Source: Comamonas sp. lk
GTDB lineage: Bacteria; Pseudomonadota; Gammaproteobacteria; Burkholderiales; Burkholderiaceae_C
NCBI GenBank assembly: GCA_945869165.1
Contig: CAMBNY010000001.1
Span: forward strand, 84,468 to 148,467
DNA: 64,000 bases
Reading direction: 5' to 3'
Position numbers and translations under genes: made by a program. Each line of letters starts with the position of its first letter. Positions within the stretch are counted from its first letter, which is position 1. Shown here piece after piece: positions 18,522-28,901 of the stretch. Below the pieces are notes generated by a model, which saw only the letters and a list, made by a program, of their open reading frames with translations, ran no database searches and was not told where the DNA came from.

Positions 18522-19736
18522 ATGCCCACGGCACTCCCCGCACCTTCCAAGTCCAGCGCGCACAACGCGCTGGTGCTCAGTGGTGGCGGCGCGCGGGCGG
18601 CTTACCAGGTGGGCGTGCTGCAAACCATCGCCGCCATCCGCCGTGAACAGGGGCAGGCCCACGGGCCCAATCCCTTTCCTATCCTGAGCGGCACCTCGGC
18701 TGGCGCGATCAATGCCGCTGCATTGGCCTGTGGCGCGGATGACTTTGATAAGGCCGTGGCCCACATGGCCCACACCTGGCAACATATTCATGCCGAGCAG
18801 GTCTACCACGTCAGCGGCTTGCGCATGCTGCGCGCCGGTGCCCGCTGGCTGGGGCTGTTGTCGCTGGGCTGGTTGCTGACGCGCTGGTGGCGCATCAAGC
18901 CACGCTCTTTGCTGGACAACGCGCCGCTGGAAGACTTGCTAGCCAAGATGGTGGCGCTGGGCCGCCTGCCGCATATGCTGCAAGGCGGGCACCTCAAGGC
19001 CCTGGCGGTTAGTGCCTCAAGCTACACCACCGGCCAGCATGTCACGTTTTTTCAGGGCGCCAAAGAGGTGCAAGAGTGGCAGCGCTCGCAGCGCTTTGGC
19101 GTGCGTGCCGGTATCAGCCACACGCATTTAATGGCCTCTGCGGCTATTCCCTTTATCTTTCCGGCCAAGGCCTTGCCGCTGCACCGGCACCAAGAATATT
19201 TTGGCGATGGGTCTATGCGCCAAAGCGCACCCTTGTCGCCGGCCATCCGGCTGGGGGCCGAGCGGATATTGGTCATAGGCGCCGGGCGCATGGCCGAGCC
19301 GCATGAACCAGCGCAGGCGCAAGCGGGGCATTACCCCTCCCTAGCGCAAATTGCCGGGCATGCCATGTCCAGCATATTTCTGGATGCACTGGCAGTGGAC
19401 GTGGAGCGCATGCAGCGCATTAACCAGACCATCGCCCTGGTGCCGCCCGAGGTACGCACCACCAGCAGCCTGCGCCCGGTGGAGGTGCTGGTCATCGCGC
19501 CCAGCCAGCGCCTAGACGACATCGCCAGCCGCCATGTGGGCGCCTTGCCGGTGGCGGTGCGCAGCCTGCTGGGCGGCGTAGGCATTTCGGCAGCGCCACA
19601 AGACGCCAAGGGCGCGGCCCTGGCCAGCTACCTCTTGTTTGAAGCGGCCTATACCGGCGAACTCATGGCCCTGGGCCGCGCCGATGCGTTGGCGCAAAGG
19701 GCCGCAATCTGCGGCTTTTTTGGCTGGGCGGACTAA
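18522..19736 (+). CDS. Patatin-like phospholipase
   Basis: 405 aa from ATG 18522. Patatin catalytic parts: oxyanion loop SGGGARAAYQVGVLQ, nucleophile elbow GTSAG, and the dyad aspartate in FGDGSMRQ. A basic/hydrophobic segment (WLGLLSLGWLLTRWWRIKP) around residue 110 may associate with the membrane. No signal peptide. The gene is divergent from mrp with about 97 bp between starts; an in-frame ATG at 18465 is an alternative start but gives a non-conserved extension. Likely a serine lipase or phospholipase; substrate unknown. Confidence 0.9.
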   Translation: MPTALPAPSKSSAHNALVLSGGGARAAYQVGVLQTIAAIRREQGQAHGPNPFPILSGTSAGAINAAALACGADDFDKAVAHMAHTWQHIHAEQVYHVSGLRMLRAGARWLGLLSLGWLLTRWWRIKPRSLLDNAPLEDLLAKMVALGRLPHMLQGGHLKALAVSASSYTTGQHVTFFQGAKEVQEWQRSQRFGVRAGISHTHLMASAAIPFIFPAKALPLHRHQEYFGDGSMRQSAPLSPAIRLGAERILVIGAGRMAEPHEPAQAQAGHYPSLAQIAGHAMSSIFLDALAVDVERMQRINQTIALVPPEVRTTSSLRPVEVLVIAPSQRLDDIASRHVGALPVAVRSLLGGVGISAAPQDAKGAALASYLLFEAAYTGELMALGRADALAQRAAICGFFGWAD

Positions 19737-19787
19737 AATCTGCCCCTTTTGCCTCGTACGGGCGGCTGTCAAAGCTGCCACGCCACC

Positions 19788-21935
<2,148 letters not shown>

Positions 21936-21938
21936 GCC

Positions 21939-23549
21939 ATGGCGAGCGCGCAGCCCTCTACCTCGCTGGACTTTGACGTTCTGATTGTCGGCAGCGGCCT
22001 GGCCGGGCTGAGTTCGGCGCTGCTGCTATCCAGCAAATACCGCGTCGCCGTCATTACCAAACGCGCCGTGCGCGAGGGCTCCAGCGGTTGGGCCCAAGGC
22101 GGTATCGCCGCCGTTTGGGACAAGACCGATAGCTTTGCCTCGCATGTGGACGACACCCTGATAGCAGGCGCAGGTTTGTGCGATATGGCCGCCACGCAGT
22201 TTGTGGTGGAGCAAGCGCCGCAGGCAATTGCCTGGTTGCAGTCCCTGGGCGTGCCCTTTAGCACCGAGGACAACGGCGACTTACACCTGACGCGCGAAGG
22301 CGGCCATAGCGCGCGACGCATCGTGCATGTGACAGACGCCACGGGTGCAGCCGTGCAGCGCACCCTCATTGAGCGCGTGCAGCAAACCGCCAACATCACG
22401 CTATTTGAAAACCATACGCTGGTGGACCTGATCACCACGGACAAAGTACCTGACCCCAAGACTGCGGAACGCCGCTGCCTGGGCCTGTACGCGCTGGACG
22501 AAGACAGCGACGAGGTGCTGACCTTCCGTGCGCCGCACACCTTGCTGGCCACGGGCGGCGCGGGCAAGGTGTATCTGTACACCACCAACCCCGACACCGC
22601 CACCGGCGACGGCATCGCCGCTGCCTGGCGCGCCGGTTGCCGGGTGCAGAACATGGAGTTCATCCAGTTCCACCCCACCTGCCTGTACCACCCGCACGCC
22701 AAGTCGTTCCTGATCAGCGAAGCGGTGCGCGGCGAAGGCGGGCGTTTGCTCTTGCCCGACGGCACGCGCTTTATGCCCCAACACGATGCGCGCGCCGAAC
22801 TGGCCCCGCGCGACGTGGTAGCCCGCGCCATTGACTTTGAGATGAAAAAAGGCGGCTTTGATTGCGTGTACTTAGATATATCGCACCAGTCGCTGGCCTT
22901 TATCCAGGAGCACTTCCCCAATATCTATGCACGCTGCCTGGAGCTGGGCATCGACATCAGCCGCGCACCGATTCCGGTGGTGCCTGCTGCGCACTACACC
23001 TGCGGCGGCGTGCTGGCCGATTTGCAGGGCCGCACCGACCTAGCGGGTTTGTACGCCATCGGCGAAGCAGCGTGCAGCGGCCTGCATGGCGCCAACCGAC
23101 TAGCCAGTAATTCGCTGTTGGAATGCATGGTGTTTGCCCGCGCCGCCAGCCAGGACATTGAAAATAGCCACCTCAGCGCGCCGCCCGCCCTGCCCGCGTG
23201 GGACGACAGCCGGGTGACGGACGCCGACGAATCGGTGGTGATTTCGCACAACTGGGACGAGCTGCGCCGCTTTATGTGGGACTACGTGGGCATCGTGCGC
23301 ACCAACAAGCGCCTGGAGCGGGCCGCGCACCGTATCGCGTTGCTGCAAGGTGAGATCAACGAGTTTTACGCCAACTTCCACGTCAGCCGCGACCTGCTGG
23401 AATTGCGCAACCTGGTGCAAGTGGCCGACCTGATAGTCCAAAGCGCCCGCGCCCGCCACGAAAGCCGCGGCCTGCACTTCAGCCGGGATTACCCGGACAT
23501 GCTGCCGCAGGCGCTGCCTACGACTTTGGCCCCTAACAAAAAGGGCTGA
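21939..23549 (+). CDS. nadB: L-aspartate oxidase
   Basis: 536 aa flavoprotein that converts L-aspartate to iminoaspartate, the first step of de novo NAD synthesis. FAD-binding motif [18 protein letters not shown] is at residues 13-30, with [12 protein letters not shown] after it. The succinate dehydrogenase-like flavoprotein core includes [29 protein letters not shown] and the active-site segment [11 protein letters not shown]. The C-terminal helical domain is complete. It starts 3 bp after metG. nadA and nadC are not in the window. Confidence 0.96.
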   Translation: MASAQPSTSLDFDVLIVGSGLAGLSSALLLSSKYRVAVITKRAVREGSSGWAQGGIAAVWDKTDSFASHVDDTLIAGAGLCDMAATQFVVEQAPQAIAWLQSLGVPFSTEDNGDLHLTREGGHSARRIVHVTDATGAAVQRTLIERVQQTANITLFENHTLVDLITTDKVPDPKTAERRCLGLYALDEDSDEVLTFRAPHTLLATGGAGKVYLYTTNPDTATGDGIAAAWRAGCRVQNMEFIQFHPTCLYHPHAKSFLISEAVRGEGGRLLLPDGTRFMPQHDARAELAPRDVVARAIDFEMKKGGFDCVYLDISHQSLAFIQEHFPNIYARCLELGIDISRAPIPVVPAAHYTCGGVLADLQGRTDLAGLYAIGEAACSGLHGANRLASNSLLECMVFARAASQDIENSHLSAPPALPAWDDSRVTDADESVVISHNWDELRRFMWDYVGIVRTNKRLERAAHRIALLQGEINEFYANFHVSRDLLELRNLVQVADLIVQSARARHESRGLHFSRDYPDMLPQALPTTLAPNKKG

Positions 23550-23574
23550 CGATGTAGCGCCCCATAGGGAAGGT

Positions 23575-23691
23575 CTGCATAAGTCCGTCATCGCGAGGAG
23601 TGCAGCGACGCGGCGATCCATAAATCATTGATTGGCAAGCAAAAATGGATTGCTTCGCTGCGCTCGCAATGACGGGTTTGGACTTATTCAG
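23575..23691. repeat. MITE-like palindromic element, copy 2
   Basis: Begins CTGCATAAGTCC and ends GGACTTATTCAG. The inner arms GTCATCGCGAGGAGTGCAGC and ATGGATTGCTTCGCTGCGCT form an imperfect hairpin. Similarity to copy 1 extends a few bases further left (GGGAAGG). It lies 26 bp after the nadB stop, convergent with the HTH gene. Confidence 0.9.
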
Positions 23692-23740
23692 AGGTTCCTT
23701 AGCGGCGCGTATCGCTAAAGTAATTGCAAAGACTCATTGC

Positions 23741-24070
23741 TCAGGCTGCAGAAGTACGCACCCGCTTGGCCTGCGGTTTAAGCCGTATTTCCACCGTGCG
23801 CCCTACCGCGCCTGCCGCTTTGATCAAGGTATCGAGTTGAATGGACAAGTTACTGGGGTCCAGTACCCGGTCTAATTGCGAGCGGCTGGTGGCCATGCGC
23901 TGCGCCATCAGCACCTTACTTAGATTTCCTGTCTGCATCGCATCTTCTAGTTGCTCTGCCAAGGCGCGTTTAAGCGCGCGCGCCTGCACTAATTCAAATA
24001 GGCCGTCTTCCTTCAAGAAGTCGTCAAAATCACTGCCCCGATGAGGGTTTGTTTTAACTACTTTAGCCAT
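23741..24070 (-). CDS. XRE-type antitoxin, probably orphaned
   Basis: 109 aa. The region VLMAQRMATSRSQLDRVLDPSNLSIQLDTLIKAAGAVG is a helix-turn-helix of the type found in antitoxins paired with Gp49/RelE-like (HigB) toxins. In such modules the toxin gene lies directly upstream. Here the upstream sequence holds only a 26-codon N-terminal toxin stub overlapping this start, so the antitoxin is probably without its partner. Start ATG 24070 has no clear Shine-Dalgarno and may have depended on coupling to the lost toxin. Confidence 0.8.
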   Translation of the reverse strand: MAKVVKTNPHRGSDFDDFLKEDGLFELVQARALKRALAEQLEDAMQTGNLSKVLMAQRMATSRSQLDRVLDPSNLSIQLDTLIKAAGAVGRTVEIRLKPQAKRVRTSAA

Positions 24071-24138
24071 TCACGAACTGGCTCGGCGCCGCTGGCGCTG
24101 CGGTAAAAAATCGCAGGGATTTTTCTCAAGGGCGTCAT
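24058..24138 (-). pseudogene. Truncated Gp49/HigB-like toxin (N-terminal stub)
   Basis: A 26-codon ORF too short for the ORF track. It reads MTPLRKIPAIFYRSASGAEP then VREWLK and a stop. The motif FYR-x-x-SG-x-EPVREWL is the N-terminus of RelE/Gp49-like toxins, normally about 100-120 aa. The stop falls just inside the antitoxin gene in another frame. The sequence TGGCTAAA is shared by the toxin W-L-K codons and the antitoxin start, which suggests a deletion between two such 8-bp copies. An in-frame ATG at 24156 is an alternative start. Confidence 0.7.
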
Positions 24139-24423
24139 GCCCGAAATGTACCTCATAAAGTACTTACTCGGAAGTTTGGCGCCACACTTTGCCGACACAT
24201 CCTTGATTCGACAAGGGCATGCACTCTTGCCTTAGACGCTTACCCATGTAGGTAGCGATGTGTGCCAGTGCCTCAGCTAATCGACCCTCTCCCACACATG
24301 ACACCGTACTCTCGCACGATAAAAATCTGATAAAAACATGTTAAATTCAAATAAATCTATTTATTTATCAAAATAAACAGATTAAATCCCTTAGCTCAGC
24401 CTCCACGAGGAAATAGTGCATAC
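24139..24423. promoter_or_regulatory. AT-rich upstream region with 8-bp inverted repeat
   Basis: No gene is seen here apart from the toxin stub at its left edge. AAATAAAT-CT-ATTTATTT (24349-24366) is a perfect inverted repeat in a run of very AT-rich sequence that contrasts with the surroundings. It could be an old toxin-antitoxin operator or the cvpA promoter region. CACGAGGAAATAGTGCATAC just before 24424 contains a GAGGA ribosome site for cvpA. Confidence 0.45.
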
Positions 24424-24891
24424 ATGACAAACCTGGATTGGCTCTTCACCGCGACGCTGCTTATAGCCATGGCGGTGGGCGCTTACCGGGGTTGGATGCC
24501 GCAGGCGCTGTCGATGTTGAGTCTGGTGCTAGCGCTGTTTGCGGTGGTCTATTTAGGACCCATCGTCGGCGCCCATTTACCGCTGAGCGGGCCGGGTGAG
24601 AGTCTGCGTCAGGGTCTAGGGGCTTTGTTGGCCTTGGTAGTTACGCTGTATGTAGGCCAGTTGGGCGTACGCCTGCACCGCCATATGTTCCACCATAGTG
24701 GAGTGCAACCGGCGCACCGCACCGTGGGCGCCGTGTTCGGCCTGGTCAGTGGCCTGATGATTTGCCTAGGGCTCAGCACCTTGATTGAGCTGACCGAACT
24801 GCGCGAGGAAAGTTGGTGGCAGGGTTCTGTCGAAAAGCACATGACTGAAGCCGTGCTAAACCGGCTCAAGGCCACGCCACCCGCGAATTAG
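24424..24891 (+). CDS. CvpA family inner membrane protein
   Basis: 155 aa with four hydrophobic stretches (LDWLFTATLLIAMAVGAYRG, LSMLSLVLALFAVVYLG, LGALLALVVTLYVGQLGV, VGAVFGLVSGLMICLGL), matching the CvpA/colicin V production family topology and length. The Arg-Gly-W/F motif after the first helix (AYRGWMP) is characteristic. CvpA proteins are linked to envelope homeostasis and colicin V export in E. coli. In many proteobacteria cvpA precedes purF, which is not found here. Confidence 0.8.
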   Translation: MTNLDWLFTATLLIAMAVGAYRGWMPQALSMLSLVLALFAVVYLGPIVGAHLPLSGPGESLRQGLGALLALVVTLYVGQLGVRLHRHMFHHSGVQPAHRTVGAVFGLVSGLMICLGLSTLIELTELREESWWQGSVEKHMTEAVLNRLKATPPAN

Positions 24892-25028
24892 TTCTTTTCA
24901 AGGCTAGGCAGGCGCTCCTGCATGGCGACCTGCACCGTGCGCCAGGCCTTTTCCATTTGGGCCACGGTCTCGCCCACGCCATAGGTGGCGACGCTCATGC
25001 CCAGGATAAATGCGATTATGTGACTCAT
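24888..25028 (-). CDS. Small 46-aa hypothetical protein
   Basis: Too short for the ORF track. It begins MSHIIAFILGMSVATYGVGE and continues TVAQMEKAWRTVQVAMQERL, giving a short hydrophobic N-terminus and an amphipathic helix. It overlaps the convergent cvpA stop by 4 bp. No known family is recognised. The composition looks protein-like and codon use is GC-biased at third positions, but the Shine-Dalgarno is weak. Confidence 0.4.
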   Translation of the reverse strand: MSHIIAFILGMSVATYGVGETVAQMEKAWRTVQVAMQERLPSLEKN

Positions 25029-25116
25029 GCTGCTAGCTTTCAGTGGCTGTACCAAATAGTGGGCCTACTTAGGTATCGGCATCAGCCGCCCAAAACTTGA
25101 GCCCGCGCAGCCCGCC

Positions 25117-25776
25117 TTACCAACGCTGCCGCAAAACCCCCGCCTGCAACTCCAAGCCGCGCGCGCCCACGGCGTGCGCCTCGGCCTCGTCGTGGGTCAC
25201 CCACACCACCGCCATCGGCCAGCGGGCAATATGCTGGGCAAACTCGGCGCGCAAGCTGACGCGTAGTTGCGCATCCAGCGCCGAAAAAGGCTCGTCCAGC
25301 AAGAGCACACGCGGGCGCGTGATGAGCGCGCGCGCCAGCGCCACCCGTTGTTGCTCGCCGCCCGATAGCTGCCAGACGCGGCCCAGCGCATGGTCCGCCA
25401 TGCCAAATCGCTGCAACATGGCCAGCGCCTGCGCACGTGCTTGGCTGCGGCGTTGGCCCTGCTCTACCAGGCCAAAAGCTACGTTGTCCTGCACAGTCAG
25501 GTGCGGAAACAAGGCAAAGTCTTGAAACATCAGGGCAAAGCGGCGCAGGTGGGCGGGCAAGGTGCTGATGTCCTGCCCTTGGCAAAAGACCTGTCCGCTG
25601 TCGGCCGCTTCCAGCCCGGCGATGATTTTGAGCAAGGTGCTTTTACCGCTGCCCGAGGGGCCCAAAATGGCCACGGTCTCGCCGCTGGCCACGTGCAAAT
25701 GCAGGCCAGCGAGCAGCACCCGTGGCGCGGCACCCGGCGCCTGCCAGTGTTTGACGATATTGCGTAATTCAAGCAT
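25117..25776 (-). CDS. thiQ: Thiamine ABC transporter ATP-binding protein
   Basis: 219 aa ABC ATPase: Walker A GPSGSGKST (39-47), Q-loop FQDFALFPHLTV, signature LSGGEQQR (about 137-144), Walker B VLLLDEPFSALDA, and the H-loop in VWVTHDEAEA. Short length and order after thiB and thiP, with an upstream TPP riboswitch, identify ThiQ. Its start overlaps the thiP stop by 8 bp, indicating translational coupling. Cytoplasmic face of the inner membrane; energises thiamine/TPP uptake. Confidence 0.93.
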   Translation of the reverse strand: MLELRNIVKHWQAPGAAPRVLLAGLHLHVASGETVAILGPSGSGKSTLLKIIAGLEAADSGQVFCQGQDISTLPAHLRRFALMFQDFALFPHLTVQDNVAFGLVEQGQRRSQARAQALAMLQRFGMADHALGRVWQLSGGEQQRVALARALITRPRVLLLDEPFSALDAQLRVSLRAEFAQHIARWPMAVVWVTHDEAEAHAVGARGLELQAGVLRQRW

Positions 25777-27367
25777 GGAGCGAAGGGTTTAAGGGGTCGT
25801 CGCGGCCAGGCCACTCCAGCAGCATAAACGCCGCAAAGGCCAGCGCCATCAGCGCGCAAGAAAGCACCAGCGCCGAAGCGTAGTGCGTTTGCCCCGGACG
25901 GCCCAAATGCTCGTAAATGAGGGTAGTCAAAGTGGCCCACTCGGGCCGGCTTAAAAACAGCGTGACCGCAAACTCGCCCACGGCCGTGGCCGCTGCAAAG
26001 GCCATGCCCCGGCGCAAAGCGGGCTGCAAGAGCGGCCAGCGCACACGCCAAAAGGCACGCCAGGGCGATGCGCCCAGACTGGCCGCTGCGTGCATATAGT
26101 GCGCAGGCATACCGTCCAGCGCCGAGGCCAAAGCCTTGGCGATAAACGGATAGGCCAGCAAAGCATAGGCCGCTACCAGCAGCGGCGCGCTGGCCGTCCA
26201 GGCCGGGTAAAGCAACAGCAAGCCAAAGGCCACCAACACCGGCGACACCACAAAAGGTAAAAACGCGATCGCCCGCAACAAGGCCCAGCGCTGCGCCGCC
26301 ATGGCGTGGCACACCCCGAGCACAGTCGCCAGCACCAACGCCGATGCAGAAAAACGCAAGGTATTCCACAGCGCATGCAAGGTGTCGGGCTCCAGCAACA
26401 CGGCCCAAGCAGCAGCACCGGCCCCCACCGCGCGGGCCACAATCGCCAGCACCGGGGCCGCGCAGACCAGACCCAGCATCAGCACCGTCAGCCACACCGC
26501 CAACCACTGCCCGGCGCTGTTCGGCCTGCGGCGCGCGATGCGGTCCGCGCGCAGCGGCGTGGCTAATCGCCGCTCCAAAATCGCATAGGCCAGCGCACAA
26601 GGCGCGGTAAGGCACAGCGTCCAGACCGCCAACACGCCGGCCTGGTTGATTTGGAGTTCATAGGCCACCAGGGTGTAAATCTCCACCTCCACGGTGGCAT
26701 AGCCCGGCCCTCCCAGCACCAGCGCCAATCCAAAACCAGCAAAGCAATACAAAAACACCAGGCACAAGGCCGACATCAACCAAGGCGCAATAGCGGGCCA
26801 CTCGATGCGCCAAAACGCACGCCAAGGCGTGGCGCCCAGCGTGCGCGCCGCTGCCACACGCGATGCGCTGACTTGCTCTAGGGCCTCGGTCGCTGCGCGC
26901 ACCAGTACGCACAAATTGAAAAACACATTGCCATAGAGCAGCAAATACGGCGTGCCCTGCCAAGACGCGCCGCCCCAGCGCTGCCACAGGCCTTGCGGCC
27001 CGGCCAGAGCCAGCACACCCATGGCCGCGACCAAAGTGGGCACCACAAAAGGCAGCATCAAAGCGCGCAAGAGCCAGCTGCGCCCGGCAAATTCCAGCCG
27101 GGCCAGCACCCAGGCCATCGGCAGGCCCAGCACCAGCACCAACACACAGGTGATACCCGCTTGCAGACCCGACCACAGTAGCCGCCAACGCAAATACGGG
27201 TCTTGCAAAGGCGCAAGCCAAGCCGCATCGCTACTGCCTACGTCAGCGGCTTCGGCCAGCAGGCGAAGCGCGGGCGCGATCAGCACCGCCAGCAAAAACA
27301 CGAGTGGCAGGCACGCCAGCGCCCAGTCGCCCGCCGCGATAGACAAGGCCTTGCGCGGCTTATGCAT
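25769..27367 (-). CDS. thiP: Thiamine ABC transporter permease
   Basis: 532 aa from ATG 27367 (MHKPRKAL); the track start is 6 codons earlier. It is a fused double permease with two copies of the binding-protein-dependent transport inner membrane domain. The EAA-like loops are AARTLGATPWRAFWRIEWPAI in the first half and AAASLGASPWRAFWRVRWPLL in the second. About 12 membrane segments are expected. It forms the channel for ThiB-delivered thiamine. The 283-bp gap to thiB holds a tandem palindromic repeat. Confidence 0.94.
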   Translation of the reverse strand: MHKPRKALSIAAGDWALACLPLVFLLAVLIAPALRLLAEAADVGSSDAAWLAPLQDPYLRWRLLWSGLQAGITCVLVLVLGLPMAWVLARLEFAGRSWLLRALMLPFVVPTLVAAMGVLALAGPQGLWQRWGGASWQGTPYLLLYGNVFFNLCVLVRAATEALEQVSASRVAAARTLGATPWRAFWRIEWPAIAPWLMSALCLVFLYCFAGFGLALVLGGPGYATVEVEIYTLVAYELQINQAGVLAVWTLCLTAPCALAYAILERRLATPLRADRIARRRPNSAGQWLAVWLTVLMLGLVCAAPVLAIVARAVGAGAAAWAVLLEPDTLHALWNTLRFSASALVLATVLGVCHAMAAQRWALLRAIAFLPFVVSPVLVAFGLLLLYPAWTASAPLLVAAYALLAYPFIAKALASALDGMPAHYMHAAASLGASPWRAFWRVRWPLLQPALRRGMAFAAATAVGEFAVTLFLSRPEWATLTTLIYEHLGRPGQTHYASALVLSCALMALAFAAFMLLEWPGRDDPLNPSLHA

Positions 27368-27427
27368 AGCGCTTTGCACCTGCACATTGGCTGGTGCCTA
27401 TTACATAGACGAAGCACTCTTTGCTCG

Positions 27428-27579
27428 CGTCACTGCGAGGAGCGAAGCGACGCGGCAGTCCATCAATCCATGGATTGCCACGGCCTGCGGCCTCGCGACA
27501 TCCCGTCACTGCGAGGAGCGACGCGACGCGGCAGTCCATGAATCCATGGATTGCCACGGCCTGCGGCCTCGCAATGACG
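27428..27579. repeat. Tandem pair of REP/MITE-like palindromes between thiB and thiP
   Basis: Copy A (27428-27500) and copy B (27504-27579) both begin CGTCACTGCGAGGAGCGA and contain GCGACGCGGCAGTCCAT, AATCCATGGATTGCCACGG and CCTGCGGCCTCGC. They are nearly identical to each other and related to the elements at 15568 and 23575, sharing the GTCAYYGCGAGGAGYG and CAATGACG ends. Each can fold into a hairpin around the AATCCATGGATT palindrome. Confidence 0.9.
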
Positions 27580-27650
27580 CGCTTGGCGTATTGCAATAGG
27601 GTCATAGCGCGTTGATCCGAAGCAAGCAAGGCGGGGTGCCTAAAAAGGCT

Positions 27651-28700
27651 TTACTTCAACACCACTTGCGTCCAGCGCGCCACCCAGGCGGCGCCTTTGT
27701 CGGCGATGTCTTTGTCCGAAGGCGCATCGGCTTTGGCAGGTTCAGGCGCGAACTTCATGACGTCGGCACGCGCTACACCGGACTCGACTGGGTACATCCA
27801 CATCTCGGTTTGCAATTGCTTTTGCACTTCTGCAGAGCGCATAAATTCGATAAATTTTTCTGCGGCAGGACGGGCCTGTCCGCCCTTGACCAAAGCCACG
27901 CCTTCGACTTGTTTAAAAACCGCGCCAGGCAGGCTGAGGCTACCGGTCGGCGGCTGGGTGAGCTTTTCTTTGCTGTAAAACAATTCGGCTGCAGGGCTGG
28001 TGGCGTAGCTGACCACCAGGGGGCGGGCGCCGCCTTCGGCGCGGCTGAAGTCGGTGTAGTAAGCCTCGCTCCAACCCTTGGCTACTTTCACGCCACCCTT
28101 GCGCATACGCGCCCACCAGTCAAAGGCTTTTTCCTCGCCCATCGCGCCAATCGTGGCGAGCAAAAATGCATAGCCCGTGCTGGAAGTGGCTGGGTTTTGC
28201 ACCACCAGCAAGCGAGCCATCGCGGGTTGCGCCAAGTCATCCAAGCTGCTTGGCAAAGCGAGATTGCGCTTGGCAAACCATTGCACGTCGTAGTTAATCG
28301 TGACATAGCCGTAATCCACCGGAACCAAAGGCGCGGGCAGCGTCTGCGCTGCGGCGCGTTGGCTGGCCGGGCCGCTGTAGGCATCCAGCACATCCGCAGC
28401 AATCGCTTTAGCGGCCAAGGTGTTGTCGATGCCATAGACCACATCGGCAATCGGCGCTTTGCGGGTCAGGATCAGCTTGTTGAGCATCTCGCCAGCATCG
28501 CCTGCTTTGCTGATGCGCAGCTTGACGCCGGCCTCTTTTTCAAACTGCGCCAGCAAAGGCTTGGGCACGCCAAAAGAGCTGTGCGTCAGCACCCGCAATT
28601 CTTGGGCTGCGCTGGCAAAACTCGCGCCCATCAATGCGCCGCCCAGCAGCGTGGTGGCCAGCGCTTTGCGCCGTGAAAATAAAAAAATGCCGTGTTGCAT
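27651..28700 (-). CDS. thiB: Thiamine-binding periplasmic protein
   Basis: 349 aa from ATG 28700 (MQHGIFLFSRRKALA), preceded by AAAGG; the track start 28736 adds 12 codons inside the leader. The signal peptide has twin arginines (SRRKALATTLLGGALMGASFASA), so Tat export is possible, though Sec is not excluded. The mature protein is a class 1 solute-binding protein: ELRVLTHSSFGVP, ADVVYGIDNTLAAKAIA, PVDYGYVTINYDVQWF and NPATSSTGYAFLLATI fit ThiB/TbpA. It binds thiamine, TMP or TPP in the periplasm and is transcribed behind the TPP riboswitch. Confidence 0.94.
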   Translation of the reverse strand: MQHGIFLFSRRKALATTLLGGALMGASFASAAQELRVLTHSSFGVPKPLLAQFEKEAGVKLRISKAGDAGEMLNKLILTRKAPIADVVYGIDNTLAAKAIAADVLDAYSGPASQRAAAQTLPAPLVPVDYGYVTINYDVQWFAKRNLALPSSLDDLAQPAMARLLVVQNPATSSTGYAFLLATIGAMGEEKAFDWWARMRKGGVKVAKGWSEAYYTDFSRAEGGARPLVVSYATSPAAELFYSKEKLTQPPTGSLSLPGAVFKQVEGVALVKGGQARPAAEKFIEFMRSAEVQKQLQTEMWMYPVESGVARADVMKFAPEPAKADAPSDKDIADKGAAWVARWTQVVLK

Positions 28701-28785
28701 GGAATACCTTTTTAACGTTTCAAAACAATCCAGCATGGATGTATGAAACGAAAAAGAGGCCCACAGAACACGGCATTTTCCCCAT

Positions 28786-28866
28786 CACACTTCCTACGCT
28801 GGCATGACCCAGATCAGGTTCATGGGGTATTTCTCAGTCCAACTTGCGCCAGACACCCCCGGTGAA
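28786..28866 (-). ncRNA. TPP riboswitch (THI element)
   Basis: On the minus strand the conserved THI-box blocks appear in order: ACCGGGGGTG, then CTGAGAAATACCC, ACCTGATCTGGGTCATGCCA and GCGTAGGAAGTG. They are about 85-165 nt upstream of the thiB start. Between the riboswitch and the ATG is GTGGGCCTCTTTTTCG, a possible terminator T-tract with only a weak hairpin, so control by termination or by translation cannot be separated. TPP binding should lower thiBPQ expression. Confidence 0.95.
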
Positions 28867-28901
28867 GCCGCGATCATACCCGCGCCTACGACAATCAGGA
28901 C

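Noticed and set aside
27612-28676. 354-aa plus-strand ORF opposite thiB
   Set aside because: Shadow of thiB; no recognisable domain and the real gene is clear on the other strand.
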